Counted from the stretch's first letter, positions 7,951 through 16,826 are shown. The stretch is 64,000 nucleotides of DNA from Arcobacter acticola (GCF_013177675.1 NZ_CP042652.1:2955072-3019071), one strand, 5' to 3'. The notes: generated from the sequence alone by a model not told the origin. Program-made: numbers and translations.

Positions 7951-8280
7951 TTAACTCATTTGTTCATTTAAGATTTTAATTAAAACTTCTTCTTTTATAT
8001 TTGGAACTTCTGTCTTAGAGTATATTTTTAATAAATATAATTTTTCATTTTTATCTATGTAATAATAAATAACTCTAAATCCACCACTTTTACCAACTTT
8101 TGAAGATGAATTTTCTAATCTTATTTTATATAAATCGGATGATAGTTCAATCCCTGATTTTGGATTTTCTTGTAAAATATCATTTAATTTTTTTAAATCA
8201 ATTGGTAATTTTTTATTCTTCTTAAAAAGTTCTTTTGCATCTTTTTTAAAAGATTCTAAGCTAATTATTTTCAAGTTCAT
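7951..8280 (-). CDS. RelE/ParE-family toxin
   Basis: This 109-residue basic protein has the RelE/ParE-like fold pattern: an N-terminal strand and helix (FKKDAKELFKKNKKL), a central LYKIRLENS strand, then SGGFRVIYYYIDK and LYLLKIYSKTE, which match the toxin core. Such proteins cleave mRNA at the ribosome or poison gyrase; which one applies here cannot be decided. It overlaps its ribbon-helix-helix antitoxin gene by 20 bases. Confidence 0.8.
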   Translation of the reverse strand: MNLKIISLESFKKDAKELFKKNKKLPIDLKKLNDILQENPKSGIELSSDLYKIRLENSSSKVGKSGGFRVIYYYIDKNEKLYLLKIYSKTEVPNIKEEVLIKILNEQMS

Positions 8281-8530
8281 TTATCAAATCTTCTAAAGTA
8301 TCTTCTTTTTTATTAGTAGAAATACTATTTTTGAGCTCTTTTACTGAAGTTTCAAATTCACTATAAAAAATATTTTCTTTTTGAGCTTCAACATAAGATT
8401 TAATAGCTTCAATTATAACTTCACTTCTATTAACAGAAAAAGTCTTAGTAAATTCATCTATCTCATCAAGTAAATATTTAGGAACACGTAATCCTACTTG
8501 TTGTTTTTCTAAAGATGATAAAGTATTCAT
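8261..8530 (-). CDS. Ribbon-helix-helix antitoxin
   Basis: This 89-residue protein has an N-terminal RHH DNA-binding domain (QVGLRVPKYLLDEIDEF, then NRSEVIIEAIKSYVE) and an acidic C-terminal tail (EDTLEDLINELENN) of the type that wraps the toxin. It is first in the operon, overlapping the toxin gene. A consensus promoter with a palindrome over the -35 lies just upstream, fitting autoregulation. Confidence 0.85.
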   Translation of the reverse strand: MNTLSSLEKQQVGLRVPKYLLDEIDEFTKTFSVNRSEVIIEAIKSYVEAQKENIFYSEFETSVKELKNSISTNKKEDTLEDLINELENN

Positions 8531-8552
8531 ATTTATCCTTTTGTTTTACTAT

Positions 8553-8581
8553 ATTATATATAATAGTTTGACGTTTGTCAA
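8553..8581 (-). promoter_or_regulatory. Consensus sigma-70 promoter with operator palindrome for the RHH/RelE module
   Basis: On the minus strand TTGACA (8581-8576), a 17-base spacer and TATAAT (8558-8553) match the consensus exactly. A palindrome TTGAC-N4-GTCAA (8568-8581) covers the -35, a likely binding site for the RHH antitoxin. Confidence 0.75.
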
Positions 8582-8833
8582 TTGGAGTAACTGGGATATT
8601 TTATATTTCTTTATTGTGATGCTTTTTACTTTTCTTTTTAGTAAAGAAAAGTAGCAAAAGATTTAATACTATTTGTAGGCAAAAGCGTTCGATAAGTTCC
8701 AAAATATCTAAAAAATAAAATGAAATCTTAAAATTTTAAAACTCGGCTAAAGCCTCAAACAGTTCAAATTTCTTAACAGATTTAATTTGATTTTTTTTTA
8801 CACTATTTTGAAAATGTTCACATTTTTATTTTT
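8582..8833. other. Intergenic region with one hairpin, no gene seen
   Basis: The only structure seen is ACTTTTCTTT (8628-8637), loop TTAGT, AAAGAAAAGT (8643-8652). The rest is AT-rich with stops in all frames and no support for a gene. Confidence 0.5.
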
Positions 8834-9490
8834 CTAATTATTAATTAATTCTATAATTTCTTCTTTTCTCTTAATTGGAAAATCTAATATCCTAGATTTA
8901 TGAAAAATTCTTTGTATTGGTAAAATTCCTTTTGCATCATAATAAGAAACTCCTTCTTCTAAAGCTTTATTCCTATAATTAATCATCATTTCCCAAACAC
9001 TTACACATCTTAATAAGAATTCTTTACGATTTTCTTTTTCTTTTAAACTTATTGGTAAACATAAATTATCAAAATTAATGAAATATAAGTCCTCTTTTTC
9101 AATATAATCTTCTCTTAATAATGATTTAACCTCTACTTCTAAAAATTGAACATCCCGTTGATAAGAATCTAGCCAAAGGCAGTTAATCGCCTGAACTTGG
9201 TTATCATCTATCATTATCCCATCTTTACCAGATAGTGCATCTAATAAAGGTTTAACAATATTATCTAAATCTGCTATCGAATCTTTTTCATATCTTAATT
9301 CCTCATGAATATGCCATGTAATAATTATCTTAACATCACCAGAAAATAAAACATCGATATCTTTTATTAACTCTTTTACATAATTTTTGAAATCTTCTTT
9401 TTTAACTGGTTTAGCTTGTAAAGAAACTGGTTCTCTATTTATTTTAATGTATAACTCACCGAATTCTTTTATATTATTTCTTAAATTCAA
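8834..9490 (-). CDS. RusA-like Holliday junction resolvase domain protein
   Basis: Residues about 10-125 match RusA: IKINREPVSLQAKP near the start, then ADLDNIVKPLLDALSGK and IMIDDNQV, which supply the acidic metal ligands. RusA cleaves Holliday junctions and is usually phage-encoded. Here a C-terminal extension of about 90 residues is present, with WEMMINYRNKALEEG and an ending KRKEEIIELINN; its role is unknown. No other phage genes are nearby, so the context is more like a defence or TA island than a prophage. Confidence 0.75.
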   Translation of the reverse strand: MNLRNNIKEFGELYIKINREPVSLQAKPVKKEDFKNYVKELIKDIDVLFSGDVKIIITWHIHEELRYEKDSIADLDNIVKPLLDALSGKDGIMIDDNQVQAINCLWLDSYQRDVQFLEVEVKSLLREDYIEKEDLYFINFDNLCLPISLKEKENRKEFLLRCVSVWEMMINYRNKALEEGVSYYDAKGILPIQRIFHKSRILDFPIKRKEEIIELINN

Positions 9491-9542
9491 AATATAAGCC
9501 TTTTATTTTTCTAAATATTGTCTTTTTTTAATTTTGTGTTCC

Positions 9543-10769
9543 CTATTTCCCTAAACTCTTCCCAACTAAATACCCACTCGCCCACGCAAATTGAAGGTTA
9601 AAACCTCCCCTATTTCCTACTATATCTAGAACTTCTCCTGCGAAGTATAGATTTTTCACTAGCTTACTCTCATAAGTTTTATTATCTACCTCAGCAGTTC
9701 TTACACCTCCACCACTGGCTTCTGCGTGTCCGAAACCTTGGGTGTCTGTTATTTTTAGTTTCCATTGATTTAGTTGGTAAGCTAAGGCTTTTATTTGTTT
9801 TGCGTTTATATCGGCGGCTTTTGTATCTATGTTGATTTTACAAATATCTAATAATACTGGTGCTATTTTATTTGATACCATTCCTGTTATTATATCTACG
9901 GCTTTTTGACTTGGGATAGTTTTAAAAAGTGTTTGGATTTGGTCACCTAGGTCATTTCTGTTTATTTTTGGGAAGAAATTTATTGCTATTTTTACATCTT
10001 GGTATTGGCTTAGATTTAAAACTGCTAGTTGTGAAATATCTAATATCGCAAATCCTGAAACTCCATAACTTGTGAATAATACATCACCAAAAATCTCTTG
10101 CTCTAAATTTCCATTTACATATAGGCTTACATTACACTCTTTTTTTACACCTTGAAGTTTTCCATTATAGGTATTGTCAGTTTTTAGTCCTACAAGTGAA
10201 GGGTATGTTGGATTGAAACTGTGTCCAAATTTTGAGGCAAAATCTAAACCGCTTTCGTTTGCATTTAGTTGTGGAGCTGCACCTAAACCATTTGAGATTA
10301 GTACTTTATCATATGCTTTATATTCATTATCTTTGGTTGTGATATTGAACTTATCTTCTACTTTTTCAATGTCTGTTATCATTGATTCTAAATATATATT
10401 CACACCCAATTCTTGTAAAGCTAACTCTAAAAGATTAGTTACTGATTTTGCTTCATTTGATAAGGGATATACTTTTCCACTTGGTTTTATATCAAGTAAA
10501 AGTCCTATACTCTTGCAGAACTTTTCAAAGGCTTTGAAATCAAACTCTTTTAGTGCAAAACTTGTAAAGTCTGGATTTTCTCCTAGATAGTTTTTTGAAG
10601 TTATTTGATTGTTTGAGATATTACATCTTCCATTTCCACTAGCAAGTATCTTTTTACCTATACCTTTATTTGCATCAAATAAATCTATATGTAAATTTTT
10701 GTTTAATCTTTTGGCAGTAATGGCGGCAATTATTCCTGCTGCTCCTGCTCCTATTATTGCTATTTTCAA
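9543..10769 (-). CDS. BaiN/HI0933-family FAD-dependent oxidoreductase
   Basis: This 408-residue flavoprotein has an N-terminal dinucleotide-binding motif (IAIIGAGAAGIIAA), the family signature KKILASGNGRCNISN around residue 40, and a C-terminal second FAD contact with LYFAGEVLDIVGNRGGFN. The closest families are HI0933/YhiN and BaiN; the substrate is not established. The length is typical and no membrane segment is seen. It is transcribed away from the AAA-ATPase gene. Confidence 0.88.
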   Translation of the reverse strand: MKIAIIGAGAAGIIAAITAKRLNKNLHIDLFDANKGIGKKILASGNGRCNISNNQITSKNYLGENPDFTSFALKEFDFKAFEKFCKSIGLLLDIKPSGKVYPLSNEAKSVTNLLELALQELGVNIYLESMITDIEKVEDKFNITTKDNEYKAYDKVLISNGLGAAPQLNANESGLDFASKFGHSFNPTYPSLVGLKTDNTYNGKLQGVKKECNVSLYVNGNLEQEIFGDVLFTSYGVSGFAILDISQLAVLNLSQYQDVKIAINFFPKINRNDLGDQIQTLFKTIPSQKAVDIITGMVSNKIAPVLLDICKINIDTKAADINAKQIKALAYQLNQWKLKITDTQGFGHAEASGGGVRTAEVDNKTYESKLVKNLYFAGEVLDIVGNRGGFNLQFAWASGYLVGKSLGK

Positions 10770-10865
10770 ATCTATCCCTAAAAGTTTTTTTGATTATAGC
10801 TAATAGACTCTTTCAAATACAAGGAACGTTAATTGCAATACATATTCCATAAATAAAGGATATGT

Positions 10866-11867
10866 ATGAATCCACAAAAAATAAAACGCTCAGTAGAACA
10901 CTTGAGTGAACGAAAAGTACCTATATTCTTATGGGGACCTCCTGGTATTGGAAAATCTTCAATCATTGCTCAAATTGCAAAGGAAAAAGGAATAGCTTGT
11001 ATAGATTTAAGACTATCTCTTCTTGACCCTACAGATTTAAGAGGAATTCCATTTTTTGATGCAGTTAATCAAACAGCTATTTGGGCACCTGCTTCATTTT
11101 TACCAGATGGTAGTATTAAAGAGGGAATTTTGTTTTTAGATGAGCTTAATACTGCTGCTCCCATGGTTCAAGCTTCTGCTTATCAGTTGATTCTTGATAG
11201 AAAAATAGGTGAATATACACTTCCTGATGGTTGGGCAATAGTTGCAGCTGGAAATAGAGAAAGTGATAGAGGTGTAGTTTTTAGAATGGCCGCACCACTT
11301 GCAAATAGATTTATTCACCTTGATATGGAAGTAAGTGTTGATGACTGGAGAGCATGGGCTATAAACAATAATATTGATTTATCTATTATCTCTTTTATCT
11401 CTTATAGACCAGATGCTTTGTTTACTTTTAATACTCAAAGTGATACAAAAGCCTTTGCAACTCCTAGAACTTGGCATTATGTAAATGAAGTTTTATTATC
11501 AACTCCTGAAGATGATTTGATAATGGCACTAATTAGTGGAGCAATTGGTGAAGAGTTAGCAGCTTCATTTTTAGGTTTTAAAGCAGTTATAAAAGATCTT
11601 CCAAATATTGATGGAATTTTAGATGGAACTGAAAAAGAGTTTCCAACAGATACCTCAGCTTTACATATACTTTGCACAGCCTTAGCAATTAGAATTTCAG
11701 AAGATACAAGAACAAAAGAGTTAGAAAATCTTCTTAATTACTCCCTAAATCTTCCAGGAGAGTTTTCTGTCATGATTATTCAAGATTTAAGACAAAGAAG
11801 TATTGAACTTGATTATCTAAAATCTTGGCCATTGTGGATGAAAAAATTCAACACGCTACTACGTTAA
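10866..11867 (+). CDS. MoxR-like AAA ATPase
   Basis: This 333-residue AAA_5/MoxR-type ATPase has Walker A GPPGIGKSS (about residues 24-32), Walker B ILFLDELN with NTAAP (89-100), and sensor 1 VAAGNRES. MoxR ATPases act with VWA-domain partners as chaperones for metal insertion or complex assembly. The partner gene starts inside the last 45 bases of this one, so the two form a translationally coupled pair. The client is unknown. Confidence 0.85.
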   Translation: MNPQKIKRSVEHLSERKVPIFLWGPPGIGKSSIIAQIAKEKGIACIDLRLSLLDPTDLRGIPFFDAVNQTAIWAPASFLPDGSIKEGILFLDELNTAAPMVQASAYQLILDRKIGEYTLPDGWAIVAAGNRESDRGVVFRMAAPLANRFIHLDMEVSVDDWRAWAINNNIDLSIISFISYRPDALFTFNTQSDTKAFATPRTWHYVNEVLLSTPEDDLIMALISGAIGEELAASFLGFKAVIKDLPNIDGILDGTEKEFPTDTSALHILCTALAIRISEDTRTKELENLLNYSLNLPGEFSVMIIQDLRQRSIELDYLKSWPLWMKKFNTLLR

Positions 11868-13012
11868 TTATGAATGCAAACACACTTTTAATCAAAGCCA
11901 AAAGCCAACTAACAACAAAATACCCATATTTTGGAATGTTGGCATCAAGATTAAAACATGAAGAGAGTGAAAATATAGAATCTTATGCTAGTAATGGGGT
12001 AAGGTTTTTATATAACCCTGATTTTATAAACAGTTGTACCATTGAAGAGCTCTCTTTTATTTTGACAAACTGTGTTATGCATCACATTTTATCTCACCAA
12101 CAAAGAAAGCTAAAAAGAAAAGGTTACCTTTGGCAATTAGCAACTGATTATGCAATCAATAATCTACTCGCTAAAAATGGTATGAAAATGCCTCAAGGCA
12201 TAAATTATGATAAAAAATTCAAAAATATGTACGCTGAAGAGATTTATGATTTTCTAAAAAAAGAGTTAATTGAGAGTGGAGTTGATGCTTTTGATGATGA
12301 AAAAACACAAGAACATGATGAGCAAAATAACAATAAAGATAATACTCAAAAGTTTAGAAAAGTAAAAAAAATACAAGAAAATCTAGATGAACGAGATGAA
12401 GAACAATGGGAATACGCAAGCGCACTTGCAAAAGAGGTATCAACTAGAAAATCTTTAATGCCTTTAGGTTTTGAAAGACTTGCAAAAAAAGTAGTAGCCC
12501 AAGATATAGATTGGAAGTTTGAACTTTACAATGCCATAAATCGCCACATGAGAAATAATTACGCCTTTATGCCACCAAATAAAAAACATTTATACAGAGG
12601 TTTTGCCCTGCCCTCACTTACAAGTGATACTTTGAGTTTAATAGTTGCCATTGATACCTCAGGTTCTATTCAAGAAGAGATTTTGGGAGCATTTATTGAA
12701 GAATTTAAAGCTATTATGCAAAACTTTCCAGCAGTTAATATTGAACTTTTAATAGCAGATGCAAAAGTTCACGCTCACTATAGTTTTAGAGGTGCCCAAG
12801 ATATAGAGTTTACCCTAAAAGGTGGAGGAGGAACGGACTATCGACCAGTTTTTGAATACATCGATGCAAACTTCCCAATGTCAAGTATGCTATTATACTT
12901 CACCGATGGAGATGGTATCTTCCCTCGAATCCCACCATCGTATGAAGTTCTTTGGGCATTATCAAATAAAAAAGAGAGAATTCCTTTTGGTAGAGCTTTG
13001 GTGATTTTTTAA
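11825..13012 (+). CDS. VWA-like protein with DUF2201 N-terminal domain
   Basis: The N-terminal half matches the DUF2201 putative metallopeptidase domain and the C-terminal half is a VWA-like domain with a MIDAS pattern (VAIDTSGSI about residue 276, then GGGTDYRP and FTDGDG). In the family the first part carries HExxH; here the matching stretch reads NCVMHHILSH, so the HE pair is replaced and peptidase activity is unlikely. A Lys/Asp/Asn-rich linker joins the halves. It probably works with the MoxR-like ATPase. The longest start is a TTG at 11825; GTG at 11834 or ATG at 11870 are also possible. Confidence 0.82.
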   Translation: MAIVDEKIQHATTLIMNANTLLIKAKSQLTTKYPYFGMLASRLKHEESENIESYASNGVRFLYNPDFINSCTIEELSFILTNCVMHHILSHQQRKLKRKGYLWQLATDYAINNLLAKNGMKMPQGINYDKKFKNMYAEEIYDFLKKELIESGVDAFDDEKTQEHDEQNNNKDNTQKFRKVKKIQENLDERDEEQWEYASALAKEVSTRKSLMPLGFERLAKKVVAQDIDWKFELYNAINRHMRNNYAFMPPNKKHLYRGFALPSLTSDTLSLIVAIDTSGSIQEEILGAFIEEFKAIMQNFPAVNIELLIADAKVHAHYSFRGAQDIEFTLKGGGGTDYRPVFEYIDANFPMSSMLLYFTDGDGIFPRIPPSYEVLWALSNKKERIPFGRALVIF

Positions 13013-13027
13013 TTCTTAGAAAAAATT

Positions 13028-13070
13028 TTGACAAATTCAATAATATGCTATATAATACTTTTAAAAGTAC
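13028..13070 (+). promoter_or_regulatory. Consensus promoter and palindrome for the Phd/RelE module
   Basis: TTGACA (13028-13033), a 17-base spacer and TATAAT (13051-13056) match consensus. The palindrome TACTTTTAAAAGTA (13056-13069) overlaps the end of the -10 and the start region and is a likely operator for the antitoxin. Confidence 0.75.
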
Positions 13071-13085
13071 TATTAGGAGTATTAT

Positions 13086-13340
13086 ATGATTATAAATGCA
13101 AATGAAGTAAAAACAAAAGGTGTTTCAATCTTTGCAAATCTTCTTGAAAAATTTGATGAACTAATTATCAATGTAAGAGGTAAAAACCAATATGTCGTAC
13201 TTGATATAGAAAGATATAAAGAGTTAAGAGCAAATGAACTTGATTTGGCATATCTAAAATCACTTCAAGATATAGAAAAAGGTAACTTCAAAGTTCAAAG
13301 TGCACAAGAACATATTGATGAGTTAAGAAATGAATTATAA
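13086..13340 (+). CDS. Phd/YefM-like antitoxin
   Basis: This 84-residue protein has an N-terminal Phd/YefM pattern (MIINANEVKTKGVSIFANLL, then QYVVLDIERYKELR) and an acidic C-terminal tail ending IDELRNEL for toxin binding. A clear AGGAG site precedes the ATG, and a consensus promoter with a palindrome lies directly upstream. It overlaps the toxin gene by 11 bases. Confidence 0.82.
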   Translation: MIINANEVKTKGVSIFANLLEKFDELIINVRGKNQYVVLDIERYKELRANELDLAYLKSLQDIEKGNFKVQSAQEHIDELRNEL

Positions 13341-13605
13341 GTTAGTCATCACAGATGAATATAAAAAACGACTAAAAAGATTCCTAAAAAAACATCCTGA
13401 TATGTTTGAAAGATATTCTAAATGCATATTTATACTAGAAAATGACCCTTTTCACCCAAGCCTTAGACTTCATAAATTAAAAGGTAAATTAGCAGATTTT
13501 TATTCTATTTCTATAAATATGGAATATAGGGTTATTATTGATTTTATCATTAAAGATGGTGAGATTATTCCTATTGATATTGGTTCACATGATGATGTGT
13601 ATTAA
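13330..13605 (+). CDS. RelE/YafQ-like mRNA interferase toxin
   Basis: This 91-residue protein has the RelE-type core: MNYKLVITDEYKKRLKRFLKK, then HKLKGKLADFYSISI, EYRVIIDF and a C-terminal DIGSHDDVY with the His/Asp seen in YafQ-like toxins. Such toxins cut mRNA on translating ribosomes. It is second in a two-gene module with the Phd-like antitoxin and is convergent with the cupin gene, overlapping by 4 bases. Confidence 0.82.
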   Translation: MNYKLVITDEYKKRLKRFLKKHPDMFERYSKCIFILENDPFHPSLRLHKLKGKLADFYSISINMEYRVIIDFIIKDGEIIPIDIGSHDDVY

Positions 13606-13922
13606 TAAAAAACCGCAAACCAAACCGTAGGTTCATCCAAACTTGTAAACTTAACCCTATGTTTTTGAAAAGCTTCTATATTTAAACAGTCACCTTTTAC
13701 AAGCTCAACTTGCTTATCTTCAAATTCAAGTATAGCAAATCCCTCAAGAAGCAATATAAATTCACTTTTTTCTTGTTCATACCAAAAATTTTCTGGTGAT
13801 TTTTGGCCGTTTGAAACTATCTTTTCTACTTTTATGCTTTCATTTTTAAAAATTTCAAAAAAAATTTCTTCACTTTTATCTACTATTATTTGCTCAAAAA
13901 TATTGTATTTTTCTACACACAT
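13602..13922 (-). CDS. Cupin domain protein
   Basis: This 106-residue single-domain cupin has the two conserved barrel segments: EKSEFILLLEGFAILEFED and GDCLNIEAFQKHRVKF. Only one clear metal-type His (QKHRV) is retained, so metal binding is uncertain. Such small cupins are often sugar- or redox-related and lack a known substrate. It is a single gene, with no recognisable operon partner. Confidence 0.75.
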   Translation of the reverse strand: MCVEKYNIFEQIIVDKSEEIFFEIFKNESIKVEKIVSNGQKSPENFWYEQEKSEFILLLEGFAILEFEDKQVELVKGDCLNIEAFQKHRVKFTSLDEPTVWFAVFY

Positions 13923-13985
13923 AAACTATCCATAGTATTGATTTATTGGTATTTTAGCAAAACTTTCTTAATCATCTGATATAAT

Positions 13986-14052
13986 CTTGATTGATTTAAT
14001 CAAGTTAATTAATCACCCCTATTTTAAAGGGTATTATATTAATTGTGATTAA
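13986..14052 (+). promoter_or_regulatory. Palindromic operator candidates upstream of the sulfur operon
   Basis: Two inverted repeats precede the metY promoter. CTTGATT-N5-AATCAAG lies at 13986-14004. TTAATCAC (14009-14016) pairs with GTGATTAA (14045-14052), whose right arm ends 5 bases before the -35. An Rrf2 regulator encoded in the operon is the natural candidate to bind them. Inference from position. Confidence 0.5.
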
Positions 14053-14057
14053 ATTAC

Positions 14058-14086
14058 TTGACATTGATAAAAAAATGTTCTATAAT
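14058..14086 (+). promoter_or_regulatory. Consensus sigma-70 promoter of the sulfur-assimilation operon
   Basis: TTGACA (14058-14063), exactly 17 bases, then TATAAT (14081-14086). An AGAAAGGAAG ribosome site and the metY ATG at 14132 follow. Confidence 0.8.
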
Positions 14087-14131
14087 TCCAACATAAAAAG
14101 AAAATAACAAAAAGAAGAAAGGAAGAATAAT

Positions 14132-15400
14132 ATGCAAAACGAAACAATCGCAATACACGCTGGTTATAACAAAAAAGAAGGTCATGGTTCAATGGCTGTT
14201 CCAATAACACAAACTACTGCTTATGCATTTAGAGATTCAGAACATGCTGCTAATTTATTTGCCTTGAAAGAATTAGGTCCAATCTATACAAGATTGAATA
14301 ACCCAACAACAGATGTTTTAGAGCAAAGATTTGCTGCGCTTGAAGGTGGAGCTGCTGCTTTATGTGTAGCAAGTGGTCAATCTGCAATTTTTTATTCAAT
14401 TGCAAATGTTGCACAAGCTGGAGATAATATTTTAATTTCTGATAAATTATATGGTGGAGCTGTTACTTTATTAACGCATACTATTAAAAGATTTGGAATT
14501 AGTGCAAAAGTATTTAAAAGTGAAGATGCTTCTGATTTAGAAGAACAAATTGATGATAAAACAAAAGCAATTTTCTTTGAATCATTATCAAATCCACAAA
14601 TCGCTGTTGCTGATGTTGAAAAAATAGTAGAAATAGCAAAAAGAAATGGTGTTTTAACAATTTGTGATAATACAGTTGCAAGTGCAGCTTTATTTAATCC
14701 TATTAAATGGGGTGTTGATGTTGTTGTTCACTCAACTTCAAAATATACAAATGGTCAAGGTACAACTATTGGTGGAATCATTGTTGAAAGAGATGGATTA
14801 GCTTCATTCTTTAAAGCAAATGAAAATAGATATTCTGATTTTACAACACCTGATGCTTCATATCATGGTTTAGTTTATACAGATGTTCCATTACCAAACT
14901 TTTGTTTAAGAGCTAGATTAGCATTACTAAGAGATATTGGTGCTGTTCAATCTCCTCATAATTCTTGGTTACTAATTCAAACTTTAGAAACTTTAGCTTT
15001 AAGAGTTGATAAACACTCTGATAATGCACTTGAAGTTGCTAAGTTTTTAGAATCACATCCAAAAGTAAAAGCTGTAAATTATCCAGGACTTACTTCTAAT
15101 AAATATTATGAAAAAGCACAAAAATATTTCAAAGATGGAAAATCATCAGGATTAATTTCATTTGATGTATCTTCATTTGAAGAAGCAAGAAAAGTAATTG
15201 ATAGCGCTAAATTATTTTCTGTTGTTGTAAATATTGGAGATAGTAAATCACTTATTGTTCATCCAGCATCTACAACTCACTCACAAATGAGTCCAGAAGA
15301 GTTAGCAAAAGCGGGTGTTAATCCTGTGACAATTAGACTTTCTATTGGTTTAGAAAATACTGTTGATCTTATTGAAGATTTAAATCAAGCATTAAATTAA
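14132..15400 (+). CDS. metY: O-acetylhomoserine sulfhydrylase (Cys/Met metabolism PLP enzyme)
   Basis: This 422-residue enzyme makes homocysteine from O-acetylhomoserine and sulfide. It has the family marks in order: IAIHAGY, YTRLNNPTTDVLEQR, CVASGQSA, CDNTVASAA with the PLP-contacting Asp, and HSTSKYTNGQG with the PLP-binding Lys. The length near 420 fits O-acetylhomoserine sulfhydrylase better than cystathionine enzymes (about 380-400). It is the first gene of an operon that also makes cysteine and reduces sulfate, so it uses the sulfide produced downstream. Confidence 0.9.
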   Translation: MQNETIAIHAGYNKKEGHGSMAVPITQTTAYAFRDSEHAANLFALKELGPIYTRLNNPTTDVLEQRFAALEGGAAALCVASGQSAIFYSIANVAQAGDNILISDKLYGGAVTLLTHTIKRFGISAKVFKSEDASDLEEQIDDKTKAIFFESLSNPQIAVADVEKIVEIAKRNGVLTICDNTVASAALFNPIKWGVDVVVHSTSKYTNGQGTTIGGIIVERDGLASFFKANENRYSDFTTPDASYHGLVYTDVPLPNFCLRARLALLRDIGAVQSPHNSWLLIQTLETLALRVDKHSDNALEVAKFLESHPKVKAVNYPGLTSNKYYEKAQKYFKDGKSSGLISFDVSSFEEARKVIDSAKLFSVVVNIGDSKSLIVHPASTTHSQMSPEELAKAGVNPVTIRLSIGLENTVDLIEDLNQALN

Positions 15401-15409
15401 GAACTTGAT

Positions 15410-15823
15410 ATGCCATTAATATCAACAAAAGGCGTATATGGACTAACTGCCATGTACGAGTTAAGTAAGCATCAAGATGATACTCCCATGCAAATCAAGG
15501 ATATATCATCTAATGCAAACATTCCTCAAAATTATTTGGAACAATTATTAAGTAAGCTAAGACGAGCTGAACTTGTAAAAAGTATAAGAGGTGCAAGAGG
15601 TGGATATATACTTGCAAGAAGTCCTAGTGAAATTAAAATAGTTGATATTTTAATTGCATTAGAAGATGATATAAAAATTGTAGATGTGAAAGCAGATAAT
15701 CCAATTTTAAATATCTTTTTTGATGAGTCGAAGAATAGTATGAAAAAGATTTTTGATATTAGCCTAGATAAACTAGATGAATATCAAGATAAATATAATG
15801 AATTTTTACATTACAGTATATAA
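15410..15823 (+). CDS. Rrf2-family regulator, CymR-like
   Basis: This 137-residue protein has the Rrf2 winged helix: GVYGLTAMYELSKH, IPQNYLEQLLSKL and GARGGYILA. Unlike IscR or NsrR it contains no cysteine at all, so it cannot ligate an Fe-S cluster through Cys. In this it resembles CymR, the cysteine-metabolism repressor of Bacillus that works with CysK. It lies 9 bases after metY and 22 bases before cysK, and palindromes precede the operon, which supports a role as a cysteine-responsive repressor. Function is inferred from context. Confidence 0.82.
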   Translation: MPLISTKGVYGLTAMYELSKHQDDTPMQIKDISSNANIPQNYLEQLLSKLRRAELVKSIRGARGGYILARSPSEIKIVDILIALEDDIKIVDVKADNPILNIFFDESKNSMKKIFDISLDKLDEYQDKYNEFLHYSI

Positions 15824-15845
15824 ATAATAAATAAAGGAAAATGAT

Positions 15846-16778
15846 ATGAAATTTGCAAATAATATAACAGAATTAATCGGAAATACACCTTTAGTAAAAT
15901 TACAAGGTGCAAGTGACGCAAGTGGAGCTACGGTTCTAGGTAAATGTGAGTTTATGAATCCATCACACTCTGTAAAAGATAGAATTGGAACAAATATGAT
16001 TAACGCAGCTATCAAAGCTGGATTAATTAAAGAAGGTACTACAGTAATTGAACCAACAAGTGGAAATACAGGTATTGCATTAGCTTCTGTTTGTGCAGCA
16101 CTTGGAATTAAATTAATTCTTACAATGCCTGCATCTATGAGTATTGAAAGAAGAAGATTATTAAAAGCATTAGGTGCTGACTTAGTATTAACTGCTCCTG
16201 AAAAAGGAATGAAAGGTGCTATTGAAAAAGCTGTTGAATTACAAGAAGAAACACCAAACTCTTTTATTCCTCAACAATTTGGAAATGCTGCAAATCCTGA
16301 AATTCACAGACTTACAACTGCAAAAGAAATTTTAGCAGATACAGATGGGAAAATCGATATTTTTGTAGCTGCTATTGGAACAGGTGGAACAATAACTGGA
16401 ACTGGTGAAGTTTTAAAAGCTAATAATCCTAATGTTCAGATTATTGCAGTTGAGCCAGAAGCATCACCTGTTTTAAGTGGTGGAAAACCAGGACCTCATA
16501 AGATTCAAGGTATTGGTGCGGGGTTTGTTCCTGATGTTTTAAATACAACAGTTTATGATGAAGTAATTCAAGTTTCAAATGATGATGCGATTGCTAGCTC
16601 TAGAAAACTTGCACAAACAGAGGGATTATTAGTTGGAATATCTGCAGGTGCAAATGCACATGTTGCTGCATTAGTAGCTGCTAGACCTGAAAACAAAGGT
16701 AAAACTATTGTAACAATTTTATGTGACACTGGTGAAAGATACCTAAGTTCAGGTTTATATGATTATGATGAAGAGTAA
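15846..16778 (+). CDS. cysK: Cysteine synthase (O-acetylserine sulfhydrylase)
   Basis: This 310-residue PLP enzyme condenses O-acetylserine and sulfide to cysteine. The PLP Lys is in [11 protein letters not shown] (about residue 42), the phosphate or substrate loop is [11 protein letters not shown], and the glycine-rich PLP phosphate loop is [10 protein letters not shown]. The length is typical for CysK. AAAGGAAA precedes the ATG. In CymR systems CysK is also the cysteine sensor partner, so the neighbour is suggestive. Confidence 0.93.
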   Translation: MKFANNITELIGNTPLVKLQGASDASGATVLGKCEFMNPSHSVKDRIGTNMINAAIKAGLIKEGTTVIEPTSGNTGIALASVCAALGIKLILTMPASMSIERRRLLKALGADLVLTAPEKGMKGAIEKAVELQEETPNSFIPQQFGNAANPEIHRLTTAKEILADTDGKIDIFVAAIGTGGTITGTGEVLKANNPNVQIIAVEPEASPVLSGGKPGPHKIQGIGAGFVPDVLNTTVYDEVIQVSNDDAIASSRKLAQTEGLLVGISAGANAHVAALVAARPENKGKTIVTILCDTGERYLSSGLYDYDEE

Positions 16779-16826
16779 AAACTCTTTATCATAATTGTTT
16801 TTATATATAAAATTAGGAAAGAATAA

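Noticed and set aside
10174..10590. 138-residue frame antisense to the flavoprotein gene
   Set aside because: It lies entirely inside a well-supported gene on the other strand and shows no domain.
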